A stretch of 64,000 bases of DNA from Bacillus sp. ISL-18 (GCF_018613415.1 NZ_JAGGQG010000006.1:1-64000); one strand, 5' to 3'; counted from the first letter of the stretch, positions 54,568 through 64,000 are shown. Notes: generated from the sequence alone by a model not told the origin. Program-made: numbers and translations.

Positions 54568-56142
54568 ATGTCTAAGATGAAAAAAATCTTGGCACTGGTC
54601 TTGATTATGGTGTTGACCTTCAGCCTTGCAGCCTGTAGCGGCTCAAGCAAAACCAGTTCAGGAAACGCTGGAACAAAGGTAGACAAAAATGGAAAAATTG
54701 ATACTTCTAAGCCTGTAAACGTTACCATGATGGTGTTGGGGGATAAACCAACCAATGGCCAAGTAGAAAAAGTATTGGAAAAAGTGAATGCTAAATTAAA
54801 AGAAAAAGTAAACGCTACGATTCAATTAAAATGGATTGAATGGGCTGATTATACGACAAAATATAATCTAACTCTAGCTTCCGGGGAACCTGTTGATTTA
54901 GTCATCACAGCAACTGACTGGTTAGATGCCTGGGGTAATGCACAAAAAGGTGCATTCATGGATATTTCGAAACTTCTGCCAACATATGCACCTAAGACAT
55001 GGGCAGAGGTTCCTAAAGCTGATTGGGAGGAATCAAAGTATAAAGGTAAAATTGTCATGATTCCTGAGGACCAATATACTCAATGGGTGAACCACGGATT
55101 CTTCTACCGCACAGATTGGGCAAAAGAATTTGGAATCAATGAACATATTAGCGATTTTGAAACAATGGGAAAATACTTCCAAGGTGTGAAAGATAAAAAA
55201 CCAGGTGTCATTCCTTGGGATGCACAAGGAACAAACGTTACTACAGCATGGGGATATGTAACTTCTTATTCAGATGCTATTGAACTGCCAATTACAACAG
55301 GAGTATTCCCCATTTACTGGGCCAAATCCTATGATGAGAAATATAATGTTATGAGTCCTATCTTCACAGATACTTTTGTCGACTATGCAAAAATGATGAA
55401 ACAGTGGGGAGATGCTGGCTATTGGCGTAAGGACGTTTTGAACTATAAAGGTGATACTAGAGCCGAATTCCAAGCAGGAAAAACTGGTGCTGACCAGCAT
55501 CATACCCAAACATTCTCTGGTCTACGCCCACAAATGGATGTGAAACAGCCAGGTTCAGCTATTGATATGTTTGCTTGGTCTGATACACGGAACAACTTAA
55601 TTTCAACATCTATTACACATGGTGCGATGGCGGTTGGAGCTCATAGTAAAAATCCTGAACGTGCCCTCATGGTATACGATTTAATTCGAAACGATCAGGA
55701 ACTTTATCGATTATGGAGCTATGGTATTGAAGGTGTACAATACGAAATTAAAGACGGAAAACGTGTACAACCACAAGGTTATGATGACACAAAGGATTCA
55801 TTCTCTACTAACTTCTGGGGCGGCCGTATGGACAAGTACGAAATCCCAAGTGCTGACTCATATGATGGAATTTCTGAGATTTATGCGAAGTACGATAAAA
55901 TTAAGAAGCCTTACCCATATGGCCGATTTGTGTTTGATAGTACACCAGTACAGGCTGAAATTTCTGCTTTATCACAAGTGACTGCCCAAATGGTACCAGC
56001 CATTGCATTTGGTAAAGCAGGCGATCCAGAAAAGGCTGTAAAAGATTTCCGCAAGAGATTAAAAGACGCCGGTTATGATAAGGTGTTAAAAGAAATCCAG
56101 AAACAAATGGATGCATTTAAAAAACAGGTAGAAGGTAATTAA
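54568..56142 (+). CDS. sugar ABC substrate-binding lipoprotein (LplA type)
   Basis: 524 aa. Signal peptide KMKKILALVLIMVLTFSLAAC with lipobox LAAC, so it is anchored outside the membrane after cleavage. Ser/Gly linker, then an LplA-type two-lobe binding domain (PVNVTMMVLGDKP ... ASGEPVDLVITATDWLDAWGNAQKGAFMDISKLL) and a C-terminal region of the DUF3502 kind. Delivers an oligosaccharide to the two permeases. ATG 54568 follows AAGGGGG. Confidence 0.9.
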   Translation: MSKMKKILALVLIMVLTFSLAACSGSSKTSSGNAGTKVDKNGKIDTSKPVNVTMMVLGDKPTNGQVEKVLEKVNAKLKEKVNATIQLKWIEWADYTTKYNLTLASGEPVDLVITATDWLDAWGNAQKGAFMDISKLLPTYAPKTWAEVPKADWEESKYKGKIVMIPEDQYTQWVNHGFFYRTDWAKEFGINEHISDFETMGKYFQGVKDKKPGVIPWDAQGTNVTTAWGYVTSYSDAIELPITTGVFPIYWAKSYDEKYNVMSPIFTDTFVDYAKMMKQWGDAGYWRKDVLNYKGDTRAEFQAGKTGADQHHTQTFSGLRPQMDVKQPGSAIDMFAWSDTRNNLISTSITHGAMAVGAHSKNPERALMVYDLIRNDQELYRLWSYGIEGVQYEIKDGKRVQPQGYDDTKDSFSTNFWGGRMDKYEIPSADSYDGISEIYAKYDKIKKPYPYGRFVFDSTPVQAEISALSQVTAQMVPAIAFGKAGDPEKAVKDFRKRLKDAGYDKVLKEIQKQMDAFKKQVEGN

Positions 56143-56253
56143 TGAGAGATTGTATGTAAAGGAAAAGGGCTATCATTCATGTTTGATAGTCCTTTATCTA
56201 TCAGTCTGCCATTTTTTAATAATTATTATTTAGGTTAGGGGTGTAAGCTTGTT

Positions 56254-58623
56254 ATGGTAAATGTAATATCTCAGGAGTGGAATTTGTCTGTTAAAAGTAG
56301 AATGTTTAATTTTGATTGGAAATTCTTAAAGGGTGATCATCCTGATGCATGGGAAATTCAATTTGATGATTCTGATTGGCGTACATTAGACTTGCCGCAT
56401 GATTGGAGTATTGAAGGTCCGTTTAAGAAGGAATATGCGAGTTCAACAGGGTATCTGCCAGGAGGAATGGGCTGGTATCGAAAGAAATTTATTGTACCTG
56501 ACAGCCTAAAGGGAAAGAGAATCGTTATTCAATTCGATGGAATTTATAAAAATAGTGAAGTATGGATAAATGGACAATTTCTCGGTAAAAGGCCTTATGG
56601 TTACAGCTCATTCCATTATGATTTAACCCCTTATGTTTACTTCGGAACAAAAGAAAATGTGATTGCGGTGAAAGTAGACCACACAGATTTTGCTGATTCT
56701 CGCTGGTATCCAGGTTCTGGTATTTACCGGAATATATTTATCATTTTGACTGATCAGCTGTATATTAAGCCGTATGGTATTTTTGTCACCACTCCGAATA
56801 TCTCATCATCAGAAGCAGAAATACAAATTCAAACAAGTGTGAAAAATGAAGATCAAAACGAGGCTAAATTCCAAATTGAGCATCAAATTAAAGATGCTGC
56901 AGGCAAAGAAATCATCGCTTGTTCATCGATGGAAACGATCGGTTCAAATGGTGAACAAGAATTTTCTCATTCTATTTTACTGGAACAGCCCATTCTCTGG
57001 TCAACGGAAAATCCGTATTTATACCGTGTGGAAACAAAAGTGATAAAAGATGGAGAAGTGATTGATGTTGAAACAACTCCACTTGGTGTGCGATATTTTC
57101 ATTTCGATGTGAACTCAGGTTTTTATCTTAATGGACAAAATTTGAAAATGAAGGGCGTTTGTCTTCATCATGACGCAGGCTGTCTGGGAGCGGCTGTTCC
57201 TGAAAAGGTCTGGCATCGGCGTTTGCAGCTATTAAAAGACGCTGGTGTAAATGCGATTAGAATGAGCCATAATCCGCCTGCACCGGAGGTTTTAGATATG
57301 TGTGATTCCTACGGGTTTTTAGTACAAGATGAAGCATTTGATGAATGGGAATATCCTAAAAACAAGTGGGTAGAAGGCTGGAATAAAGGCGAGCCATCCC
57401 TTGACGGTTATGCTTCCGACTTTACGGGATGGGCAGAGATTGATTTGAGGGATATGATTTTAAGAGACCGAAACCATCCGTCGATTGTTTTCTGGAGTAT
57501 TGGGAATGAAATTGATTATCCAAATGATCCTTATTCACATCCAGTCCTCGAAGAACGTTATAACGCGGACAAACCGGAAGCAAAGGGAATGGGGGAGATT
57601 GCGAAAAGGCTGGCAAAGGTTGTAAAACAATATGATCCGACGCGGCCTGTTACAGCGGCTCTTGCAAGTGTGATAATGTCAAATGAAACGGAATTTCCAG
57701 AAACACTTGACGTGGTTGGATATAACTATCAAGAGTTTCTATATTCTGAAGACCATGAAAAATACCCTAATCGTGTGATTTATGGAAGTGAAAACGGAAG
57801 GCATCACAAGGCATGGCTGGCTGTAGAACAGAATGACTTTATATCAGGACAATTTATCTGGACAGGGATTGACTATTTAGGAGAAGCCCATGGCTGGCCG
57901 CTTCGTCACGCTACACCAGGATTGCTCGATCTTGCTGGTTTCAAAAAGCCTTTATACTTTTTTAAACAAAGTGAATGGTCCGAAAAGGATATGGTCCATA
58001 TAGGATTGACTTCAATTAAGGAAGACAATCCAGGTCAAATTTATTGGGATCATGAAGTTGTCTGCCAGTGGAAAGGGATTGAGGGAGAAACAGTGCGGGT
58101 GGCTTGTTGTTCCAATTGTCCTGAAGTGGAGTTATTAGTAAATGGTGTCTCCGTTGGCTTAAAAAAACGTGAGGACTTCCAAGATGGAACGATCTATTGG
58201 GACATTCCATACGAAAAGGGTACGTTAAAAGCGGTAGGTAAAAGAAATGGAGACATTTGTTGTTCACACGAATTAAAGACAGCTGGTAAGGCAACAAAGT
58301 TACAGGTACATGTGGACACACTTGTTCTTAAAGCTGACAAACAGGATGTGGCACATGTAGAAGTTAATATCCTCGATCAAGACGAAATCCTTGTTTATGA
58401 TGCAGAAAATCAAATAGATTGCAAGATTGAAGGACCTGGTCAGATTATCGGAATGGAATGCAGTAACCCTGCCAGCCATCAGGACTATAAAACAAATTAT
58501 AGAAATGCCTATCATGGGAAATTATTAATTTATGTGAAGTCGACTGATCAGGCGGGGACGATTACATTAAAAACTTCTTCTGTTGGTTTGGAAAATTCAA
58601 CTGCGGTTATAAAAGTTGAATAA
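56254..58623 (+). CDS. GH2 glycoside hydrolase with DUF4982-type C-terminus
   Basis: 789 aa. Starts with the FNFDWKFLKGD GH2 sugar-binding domain (LPHDWSIEGPFKKEYASSTGYLPGGMGWYRKKF), immunoglobulin-like domain, TIM barrel with acid/base Glu419 in VFWSIGNEID and probable nucleophile Glu513 in YGSENGR, then DUF4982 and a GH2 C-terminal domain. Likely a beta-galactosidase or related exo-enzyme; no signal peptide, so cytosolic. It follows the binding protein gene by 111 bp with no strong terminator between, so it is probably in the same operon. Confidence 0.88.
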   Translation: MVNVISQEWNLSVKSRMFNFDWKFLKGDHPDAWEIQFDDSDWRTLDLPHDWSIEGPFKKEYASSTGYLPGGMGWYRKKFIVPDSLKGKRIVIQFDGIYKNSEVWINGQFLGKRPYGYSSFHYDLTPYVYFGTKENVIAVKVDHTDFADSRWYPGSGIYRNIFIILTDQLYIKPYGIFVTTPNISSSEAEIQIQTSVKNEDQNEAKFQIEHQIKDAAGKEIIACSSMETIGSNGEQEFSHSILLEQPILWSTENPYLYRVETKVIKDGEVIDVETTPLGVRYFHFDVNSGFYLNGQNLKMKGVCLHHDAGCLGAAVPEKVWHRRLQLLKDAGVNAIRMSHNPPAPEVLDMCDSYGFLVQDEAFDEWEYPKNKWVEGWNKGEPSLDGYASDFTGWAEIDLRDMILRDRNHPSIVFWSIGNEIDYPNDPYSHPVLEERYNADKPEAKGMGEIAKRLAKVVKQYDPTRPVTAALASVIMSNETEFPETLDVVGYNYQEFLYSEDHEKYPNRVIYGSENGRHHKAWLAVEQNDFISGQFIWTGIDYLGEAHGWPLRHATPGLLDLAGFKKPLYFFKQSEWSEKDMVHIGLTSIKEDNPGQIYWDHEVVCQWKGIEGETVRVACCSNCPEVELLVNGVSVGLKKREDFQDGTIYWDIPYEKGTLKAVGKRNGDICCSHELKTAGKATKLQVHVDTLVLKADKQDVAHVEVNILDQDEILVYDAENQIDCKIEGPGQIIGMECSNPASHQDYKTNYRNAYHGKLLIYVKSTDQAGTITLKTSSVGLENSTAVIKVE

Positions 58624-58670
58624 AGCCACAACAAGTGTGTTGAATTTAAAATAAGTAGGGAGATGCTAGC

Positions 58671-59663
58671 ATGCCTTATAATAACGCCTCTGACACTTTG
58701 AATCCAAGGAAGGGGCACCGACTTATTGATATCCCGGCACATGACCCATTTGTCTTGGCACATAGAGAAACAAATACTTACTATTTATTTACAACAGGAA
58801 TTCCTGAATTAACCGATTTATCGAGAAATGGTGTCTTGGCTTATAAAAGTAAGAATTTACTAGATTGGGATGGACCTTATGTTGTTTTCGAGGTCCCTGA
58901 TGGAACGTGGGCTCATCCACAGCATGGCACATGGGCACCAGAGGTTCACCTATATCAAGGAAAATATTATTTATTTGTGACTCTTCATAATAGAAATACA
59001 AAGCTAGCTGAACCGCCGGAGGTTTGGAACACCAATCATCTTCGTGGCACAACCATTGCTGTATCTGATTCGCCAGAGGGCCCGTTTGAATTACTAAAAA
59101 CGGATGGACCAATGCCGCCTAAAAACTTCATGACTTTAGACGGGACCTTGTATGTGGATGAGGATAAAAAGCCATGGATGGTTTATTGTCATGAATGGAT
59201 TCAGGTCATCGATGGTACGTTTGAGGCCATTCCACTAAAGGATGATTTATCTGCGGCATCTGGCGAACCTCAGCATCTTTTTAAGGCTTCAGATGCCCCG
59301 TGGATAAATACTGAACGCAAGCCTGATGTGAGGCCGACTGTTTACGTATCGGATGGTTGTCAATTATATCGGACCAAAGGTGGTCACCTTGTGATGCTGT
59401 GGTCCAGCTATAACAAGGAGGGATATGTCCAAACGATTGCTAGATCTAGGTCAGGTAAGCTAGCAGGACCTTGGGAGCAGCTGGATCCGTTAGTGGTTGG
59501 TGATAGTGGACATGGAATGTTGTTCAAAACATTTGAAGGAGATTGGATGCTTATTCTTCATCATCCATTCAGTACACCTGAATCGCGGGCTAAGATTTAT
59601 GATGTGGAAGAAACGGAGGATAGCTTTAGGGTTATTAAAGCTAGAGTGGATCTTCATAATTAA
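58671..59663 (+). CDS. GH43-family glycosidase
   Basis: 330 aa, five-bladed propeller. Catalytic residues visible: base Asp25 in PAHDPFVLAHRE, Asp157 in TLDGTLYVDEDKKPWMVY and acid Glu175 in YCHEWIQV. GH43 enzymes include arabinofuranosidases, xylosidases and exo-beta-1,3-galactanases; specificity cannot be told from sequence alone. No signal peptide. Last gene of the island operon, 47 bp after the GH2 gene, followed by a strong terminator. Confidence 0.88.
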   Translation: MPYNNASDTLNPRKGHRLIDIPAHDPFVLAHRETNTYYLFTTGIPELTDLSRNGVLAYKSKNLLDWDGPYVVFEVPDGTWAHPQHGTWAPEVHLYQGKYYLFVTLHNRNTKLAEPPEVWNTNHLRGTTIAVSDSPEGPFELLKTDGPMPPKNFMTLDGTLYVDEDKKPWMVYCHEWIQVIDGTFEAIPLKDDLSAASGEPQHLFKASDAPWINTERKPDVRPTVYVSDGCQLYRTKGGHLVMLWSSYNKEGYVQTIARSRSGKLAGPWEQLDPLVVGDSGHGMLFKTFEGDWMLILHHPFSTPESRAKIYDVEETEDSFRVIKARVDLHN

Positions 59664-59673
59664 ATAGGACACA

Positions 59674-59716
59674 CCAAATAAAAATTCCTCTCAGTGTGAG
59701 AGGAATTTTTATTTGG
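59674..59716. terminator. terminator of the importer/glycosidase operon
   Basis: CCAAATAAAAATTCCTCTCA, loop GTG, TGAGAGGAATTTTTATTTGG: a 20-bp perfect stem. Confidence 0.9.
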
Positions 59717-59722
59717 TTACTG

Positions 59723-59756
59723 GCTCTCCGCAAATTGATGCAGCTCTCCGCAAATT
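59723..59756. repeat. short direct repeat GCTCTCCGCAAATT
   Basis: Two exact copies at 59723-59736 and 59743-59756, 20 bp apart, in the gap between converging genes. Confidence 0.6.
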
Positions 59757-59779
59757 AGAACTTGCCAACCACAGGTAAC

Positions 59780-60490
59780 TTAGCTTTCTATCATATTTTT
59801 TTCTACTGAAGCATTTTGTTCTATTTGAACAATCCTTGTGAATACCTTATAGTAGGCAAAGAATCCGAGAAATGAGATAACCGCGCCGCTGAAAAATGGC
59901 AATAGAAAGGTTAATTTCATCAAACTAATATACAAAATGACAATACTGAAAATGGCAATTCCAAATGAAAGGATGGGATTAGCAATCGATAAAATGAACA
60001 CATTCTTTAATGCTTGTCCAAGTTTTGTTTCGGTATGAACGGTATGAGAAAAAAAGAAAAGAGTAATAATGAACAGCCAAACCATTAGGAATAAAAATAG
60101 GTAACTGCCTAGGAAAATACGGGAATGAAAATAATAATAGTCAATGCCAACAATGGCCCAAAGAACAGTTAGAATCAATCCCCCGACGAGGCTCCTCTTA
60201 TAATTTTCCTTATAGTATTTCCAAAAGAATCGTATAATTGGCACTTCTTCTTTCATAACCCATTTCCTGACAATGCCGAACATAGCCGTGGTTGCAGGAA
60301 ATAAAATAAATGGTGCCAATACGGCAATGGTTATAATTAACATGGAGATTTGCGACATCTCTTTAACAGTAAATAAAGATAATACTAGGTAAGCGATCGG
60401 GAAGTTAAACAAAACCCATAACAGATTGATGCCGGCAAGCTTTGTAATCCACTCAAAAACGGGGTTTAAACGTTCTAAAATATTGTTCAT
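59780..60490 (-). CDS. DUF624 (YesL-type) membrane protein
   Basis: 236 aa from ATG 60490 (GGAG upstream), about five to six membrane helices: KLAGINLLWVLFNFPIAYLVLSLF, IAVLAPFILFPATTAMFGIVRKW and others. YesL/YteU proteins are encoded with LplABC-type importers and glycan-degrading enzymes, as here. Function unknown, possibly regulating transport. Opposite strand to the operon but clearly part of the island. Confidence 0.85.
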   Translation of the reverse strand: MNNILERLNPVFEWITKLAGINLLWVLFNFPIAYLVLSLFTVKEMSQISMLIITIAVLAPFILFPATTAMFGIVRKWVMKEEVPIIRFFWKYYKENYKRSLVGGLILTVLWAIVGIDYYYFHSRIFLGSYLFLFLMVWLFIITLFFFSHTVHTETKLGQALKNVFILSIANPILSFGIAIFSIVILYISLMKLTFLLPFFSGAVISFLGFFAYYKVFTRIVQIEQNASVEKNMIES

Positions 60491-60636
60491 TTTTATCAAC
60501 TCCAGACCATTCTTGTTGAGAGATAAGTAGTTAATTAACACCTATGTAAACTCTTTCATTATAACATAAATTAAAGTCGAAAAGTGTACCTTGATGAAAC
60601 AAACGAGGAGGTATTTTTTACAAGAATTACAAAGTT

Positions 60637-60673
60637 AAAGAGCCTTTTATGGAGATCATAAAAAGGCTCTTTA
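60637..60673. terminator. bidirectional terminator
   Basis: AAAGAGCCTTTTAT pairs with ATAAAAAGGCTCTTT, directly after the GNAT gene stop (minus strand). Confidence 0.85.
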
Positions 60674-60675
60674 TA

Positions 60676-61503
60676 TTAATTTTGATATAGATAGTAATCC
60701 TGAGAATGGTAGCTTCTAAATCCACATGATTCATATAGTTTTAGGGCATGCGCATTCTTTGCTTCTACCTCAAGGAAAACGGATAAGCCTTTTTGATCCT
60801 CCTGATTGACAATCCTGGAAAGAGCTCTTCTGCCAATTCCTTTCCCTTGGAGTTCAGGAAACACGGCAAACCCATAAATCCAAGCTTCACCATCCGATTC
60901 AGCCACGCGCATTTTACCGGCAGGTTTCCCATCAGCTTCAATAATAAAATTTTCATCAAAGTGGTTTTCTCTGAGCTTCAGATTAAACTCCCGAGATTCT
61001 TTCTCTTCAAATCCAAAGGCCAAGACTTCAAGCTGTACTTCTGTTTCAAAATACTCCGCTGTAGTAGAAAGTCTTAAGGTAACAGCAGGGTCTTCAATTA
61101 ATCCTGTTTTTTGCCATTTCATTTGATATTCGGCAACCGAAAAGGCACATGGGATATTTTTTAGAAATTCCTTTGCCGATTGGGAGTCTGTTGGAGCATT
61201 TAATAGAATCGTTTGGAACATCCGTCTTTTTGAATCCTCCAGTCCCAAAGCTAGCAATTTAGTAAAAATACCTCTACGGCGGTAATCTGGGTGGACCATC
61301 CCACAAAGCTCCACTTTGTTTCCAAAGCCATAGCTGCCGAGAAAACCGACAAGCTTCTCGTCTTCATAATGAAAGAAGTCTTCTTTCTCATTTCCTTCTC
61401 TATTTTCAAGCATGTCAAAGTTAAGTTTCAGTTGGTAACCGCCAGTTTGCTCGCAAATAGTTTGAAGTTCTTTAATGGAAGCTAATTCTTCTTTTGTTAA
61501 CAT
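60676..61503 (-). CDS. tandem GNAT acetyltransferase
   Basis: 275 aa with two GNAT folds. The N-terminal half has CGMVHPDYRRRGIFTKLL (residues about 67-84), the C-terminal half VFPELQGKGIGRRALSRI with the Q/RxxGxG/A acetyl-CoA loop and ALKLYESCGFRS. Substrate unknown. ATG 61503 follows AGAGGTGA. It is not obviously linked to sugar use. Confidence 0.88.
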   Translation of the reverse strand: MLTKEELASIKELQTICEQTGGYQLKLNFDMLENREGNEKEDFFHYEDEKLVGFLGSYGFGNKVELCGMVHPDYRRRGIFTKLLALGLEDSKRRMFQTILLNAPTDSQSAKEFLKNIPCAFSVAEYQMKWQKTGLIEDPAVTLRLSTTAEYFETEVQLEVLAFGFEEKESREFNLKLRENHFDENFIIEADGKPAGKMRVAESDGEAWIYGFAVFPELQGKGIGRRALSRIVNQEDQKGLSVFLEVEAKNAHALKLYESCGFRSYHSQDYYLYQN

Positions 61504-61573
61504 GTTATCACCTCTGTTCGTTCTCCTTTATTCATTTCTTTTCTTTACTACTTTATTCCTTCAAAATGATTAA

Positions 61574-62812
61574 TTATCCTTCCATATTTCCATTTATAAA
61601 TTGTTTTGGTGTTACACCAGCAAATTTTTTAAAAATCTTTGCAAAATGACTTTGATCATGAAAGTTAAGAAGAGTGGAAATTTCCGCTAAAGTATAGCTG
61701 GAATAAGACAATAAGGTTTTTGCTTCCTCTATCCTAGTCTGTTGGATAAATTGAAGAAATGAAATTCCCACTTCCTTCTTAAAAAGATTGGATAGATAAT
61801 TGGGATTCAAGGAAGTTAATTCAGCTAGTTGGGAAAGTGTTATATTCTCGTAAAGATGGTTAAAAATATAATTCTGGCATATATTTATGGGTTTGGAATA
61901 TTTATGTTTTTTACTATTTTCCACTCGTTCTGCGAATTCTAAAAGGGCAGTTTCTACTATTTGATCGACTGCTTTACTTTCAGTTAGTTCTTCCAGCTTC
62001 TGTATATACAAATCACTAAGGTTGTAGGCTATTTCTTGAAAAAGTCCACCTTCCACTGCTGCCCTTGTTGCGAGTGTAATGATTGAAATAGCTAGATTTT
62101 TTTGACTCCGCACATAACTTGTCTTTGATAGTACTCCTTTTTTTCCTTGTTTTTGAACCGCGTGGAAACTTTCTAATAATTTATCTTTTTTTCCCAGCTT
62201 TATATAATTTAAGAATTTCTTTTCAATGGATATATCAGTATGAACCATTTTCGTTTGACGTCCTTCGGTTATTCGAGAATCCGGAGTCTCTACCTCAATC
62301 CGTGCCTTTTCTACTCCCTCATTATTTTGCAAGATATCTGCTAACGACAATGGTTGTTGATAAACCATGTAATAAATAACCATGCTCATATTAATAAAAT
62401 TAAAATTACTTATGACAGGAAGTTCAGTATAATAACGAATCATTTCCTCTTTACTTACTTTGATTTTCAGGTCTCTTAAGGTCCCATTGATGGTTTCCTC
62501 AGTCATTCTAAAATTAAGGACAGGGCCAACAATTATATTTCCGTACAATTGATGGTTAGAATGGACACTAATTGAAAAAAATTTCTCCAGGTATTTTGTT
62601 TCCTTTAATATTGGAAAATTATCAAGTCCCGTTCCCGAAAAAAGCTCAGCGATGATTGCTGAATTAGAGGGATACAAGGGATTATACAGAGAATTAGGGG
62701 CGGCATCATAGACTAACTCACCACGATGATTGTAAAAGTAAACAGGTATTTTATACATGTTAAAAGCTAATGTACAAATATAATTAATCTCCTCTTGTTT
62801 AAAAATCCCCAC
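61574..62812 (-). CDS. AraC-family transcriptional regulator
   Basis: 412 aa from GTG 62812 (GGAGG seven bases before). The long N-terminal region has a sensor-like start (EINYICTLAFNMYKIPVYFYNHRGELVYDAAPN) and no membrane helix. The last 100 residues are the AraC double helix-turn-helix (ICQNYIFNHLYENITLSQLAELTSLNPNYLSNLFKKEVGISFLQFIQQTRIEEAKTLLSYSSYTLAEISTLLNFHDQSHFAKIFKKFAGVTPKQF). Divergent from the GPH transporter gene, which it probably controls together with its own promoter. Confidence 0.88.
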   Translation of the reverse strand: MGIFKQEEINYICTLAFNMYKIPVYFYNHRGELVYDAAPNSLYNPLYPSNSAIIAELFSGTGLDNFPILKETKYLEKFFSISVHSNHQLYGNIIVGPVLNFRMTEETINGTLRDLKIKVSKEEMIRYYTELPVISNFNFINMSMVIYYMVYQQPLSLADILQNNEGVEKARIEVETPDSRITEGRQTKMVHTDISIEKKFLNYIKLGKKDKLLESFHAVQKQGKKGVLSKTSYVRSQKNLAISIITLATRAAVEGGLFQEIAYNLSDLYIQKLEELTESKAVDQIVETALLEFAERVENSKKHKYSKPINICQNYIFNHLYENITLSQLAELTSLNPNYLSNLFKKEVGISFLQFIQQTRIEEAKTLLSYSSYTLAEISTLLNFHDQSHFAKIFKKFAGVTPKQFINGNMEG

Positions 62813-62851
62813 TACTAATCCTCCAATCTCGTATAAAAGAAGAATAAAAAC

Positions 62852-62881
62852 TTATCTGTAATTCATCCTTTTTATCTGTAA
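62852..62881. promoter_or_regulatory. direct repeats upstream of the AraC-type gene
   Basis: TTATCTGTAA at 62852-62861 and again at 62872-62881, 20 bp apart (two helical turns), the usual arrangement of AraC-type binding sites; 40-69 bp from the regulator start. Confidence 0.5.
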
Positions 62882-62924
62882 AACATACCATAATTTATTA
62901 AAAATAAAAACTATAATCTGTTTA

Positions 62925-62938
62925 AGAAATCGATTTCA
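62925..62938. promoter_or_regulatory. LacI-type operator O7
   Basis: AGAAATCGATTTCA, with a perfect GAAATCGATTTC core, 195 bp before the GPH transporter. The rest of 62882-63132 is AT-rich, with TATAAT at 62912 but no clear -35. Confidence 0.55.
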
Positions 62939-63132
62939 AAAACCTAAATAGGGAGGATAGGGACAGATATTTAGATAGGTAACTAGTAGGATTGCTTGAA
63001 TTAAGCACCTTTGTCAGGGATTGCACAATACTTAATTTTAACTAAATTGTAATCTTATACATGTTTTGGCCGTCAAAGCTGTCATTTATGTTTAGCAATT
63101 ATCTAATATAAAAAATTTTCGAGGTGACTAAT

Positions 63133-64000
63133 ATGCGTCCTTTTGGTTTCAAAGATAAGGTTGGGTACCTATTTGGTGATTTTGGTAATGATTTCTTTTT
63201 TGGACTTGTCGGATCCTTTTTGATGGTCTATTATACTGACGTTTTTCATCTCAATCCTGCTGGTGTAGGAGGGTTATTCCTGTTAGCCCGTTTGTGGGAT
63301 GCAGTTGCAGACATTTCATGGGGACGCTTTATTGATACAAGAAAAGCAGGCAAAAACGGGAAATTCAAACCTTGGATTTATAGAATGTCATTCCCGCTTG
63401 TAATTTCAGGGGTATTAATGTTTATCCATATTCCTGGGATGTCAAATGGATTTTATACAGCGTATGCATATGTAACCTACATTCTATGGGGAACCTTGTA
63501 TAGTACGGTTAATATCCCATACGGCTCAATGGCTTCTGTGATTACAGGGGATCCAGTAGAACGAACCACCTTATCAACTTGGAGATCTCTTGGAGCCACT
63601 TTGGCCCAATTAATTGTCGGAGTTGTCGGACCGTTGCTCATGTTTGTAAATAATAAAGCGGATGCTAATCACTTTCTAATGGCCGCAATCATTTTCGGAA
63701 TTCTATCAATCTCAAGTTATATGGCTTGCTATAAATTAAGTGTTGAACGAGTAGTCATAAATGAAAGCGCAAAACCAAATGTTAATTTGGCCAAAACGCT
63801 AAAAGGTATTTCCAAGAATAAGCCATTAATCGTTTATCTTATTGGTTCTCTTATATTCTTAATTAGTTTAATGTTAATAGGAACTGTCAATACTTATTTG
63901 TTTAAGGATTACTTCGGAAATGCAAAAATATTAAGTATGCTTAGCCTTGTTCAAATTGCAACGATTTTTATTGGGATGCCGCTTGTTAAACCATTGGTAT
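63133..64000 (+). CDS. GPH-family sugar:cation symporter (partial)
   Basis: The first 289 residues of a melibiose/xyloside-type carrier; the gene runs off the window end. ATG 63133 follows GAGGTGAC. N-terminus RPFGFKDKVGYLFGDFGNDFFFGLVGSFLMVYYTDVFHL, with the GDFGND and cation-binding Asp pattern in ARLWDAVADISWGRFIDTRKAGKNGKFKPW, typical of MelB/XynB/GusB carriers. About eight helices are visible. It would import a disaccharide or glycoside for the island's enzymes. Confidence 0.9.
   Translation, partial: MRPFGFKDKVGYLFGDFGNDFFFGLVGSFLMVYYTDVFHLNPAGVGGLFLLARLWDAVADISWGRFIDTRKAGKNGKFKPWIYRMSFPLVISGVLMFIHIPGMSNGFYTAYAYVTYILWGTLYSTVNIPYGSMASVITGDPVERTTLSTWRSLGATLAQLIVGVVGPLLMFVNNKADANHFLMAAIIFGILSISSYMACYKLSVERVVINESAKPNVNLAKTLKGISKNKPLIVYLIGSLIFLISLMLIGTVNTYLFKDYFGNAKILSMLSLVQIATIFIGMPLVKPLV

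Overview
The window is a low-GC, gene-dense chromosomal segment from an endospore-forming Bacillaceae (Neobacillus/Bacillus type). The evidence is AAGGAGG ribosome sites, many TTG/GTG starts, sigma-A promoters, T-box leaders, GlnR and cre boxes, and Bacillus-only families (YwbE, DUF1540, DUF2382, DUF3231, SPW repeat, BstA, Mhq proteins). Assignment to a genus is inference. I saw no rRNA, tRNA, CRISPR array, prophage or intact insertion sequence.

Layout. 0-6.2 kb: GMP reductase, a class A penicillin-binding protein and a short methionyl-tRNA synthetase behind a T-box. 6.2-16.5 kb: a ribbon-helix-helix-like protein, an HPr/Crh-like protein without the phosphorylatable His, a TerC-like membrane protein, arylamine N-acetyltransferase, YwbE, an NhaC-type antiporter, BstA and a second DinB-fold protein, a DUF3800 protein and a glutamine synthetase with a GlnR/TnrA box. 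16.5-26.6 kb: a decayed PhoX-type phosphatase, two DUF2382 proteins, an isochorismatase-like protein, and a two-component system plus ABC exporter matching the linearmycin-resistance (LnrJK/LnrLMN) architecture. 26.6-41 kb: MerR regulator with an SPW-repeat membrane protein, DUF3231, T-box-controlled leuA, a frameshifted TatD hydrolase, a luciferase-like monooxygenase, an MFS carrier, a site-2 protease, an mhqR-mhqP-mhqO-like quinone/electrophile-resistance cluster with three MhqR-type boxes, and an EamA transporter.

41-64 kb is catabolic and osmotic: a glycine betaine importer (OpuA type, permease fused to binding domain), 4-hydroxybenzoate hydroxylase divergent from two tandem IclR regulators, then a carbohydrate island. 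The island has a LacI regulator, GH2 beta-galactosidase, an LplB/LplC/LplA-type importer without its own ATPase, a second GH2 enzyme, a GH43 enzyme, a DUF624 protein, an AraC regulator and the start of a GPH sugar symporter that runs off the window.

The most informative signals outside the genes are: seven copies of a TGAAA-N4-TTTCA operator spread over 15 kb of the island; a cre box just downstream of a sigma-A promoter in front of the importer, with a terminator-like hairpin further along the leader; three MhqR-type boxes; a 52-bp tandem repeat after mhqO; a MerR-type operator before the SPW gene; and a perfect 12-bp inverted repeat before the monooxygenase. I did not find a clearly new multi-gene defence or mobile system. 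The best candidates for something undescribed are the Tyr15 HPr/Crh-like protein and the regulatory wiring of the sugar island.
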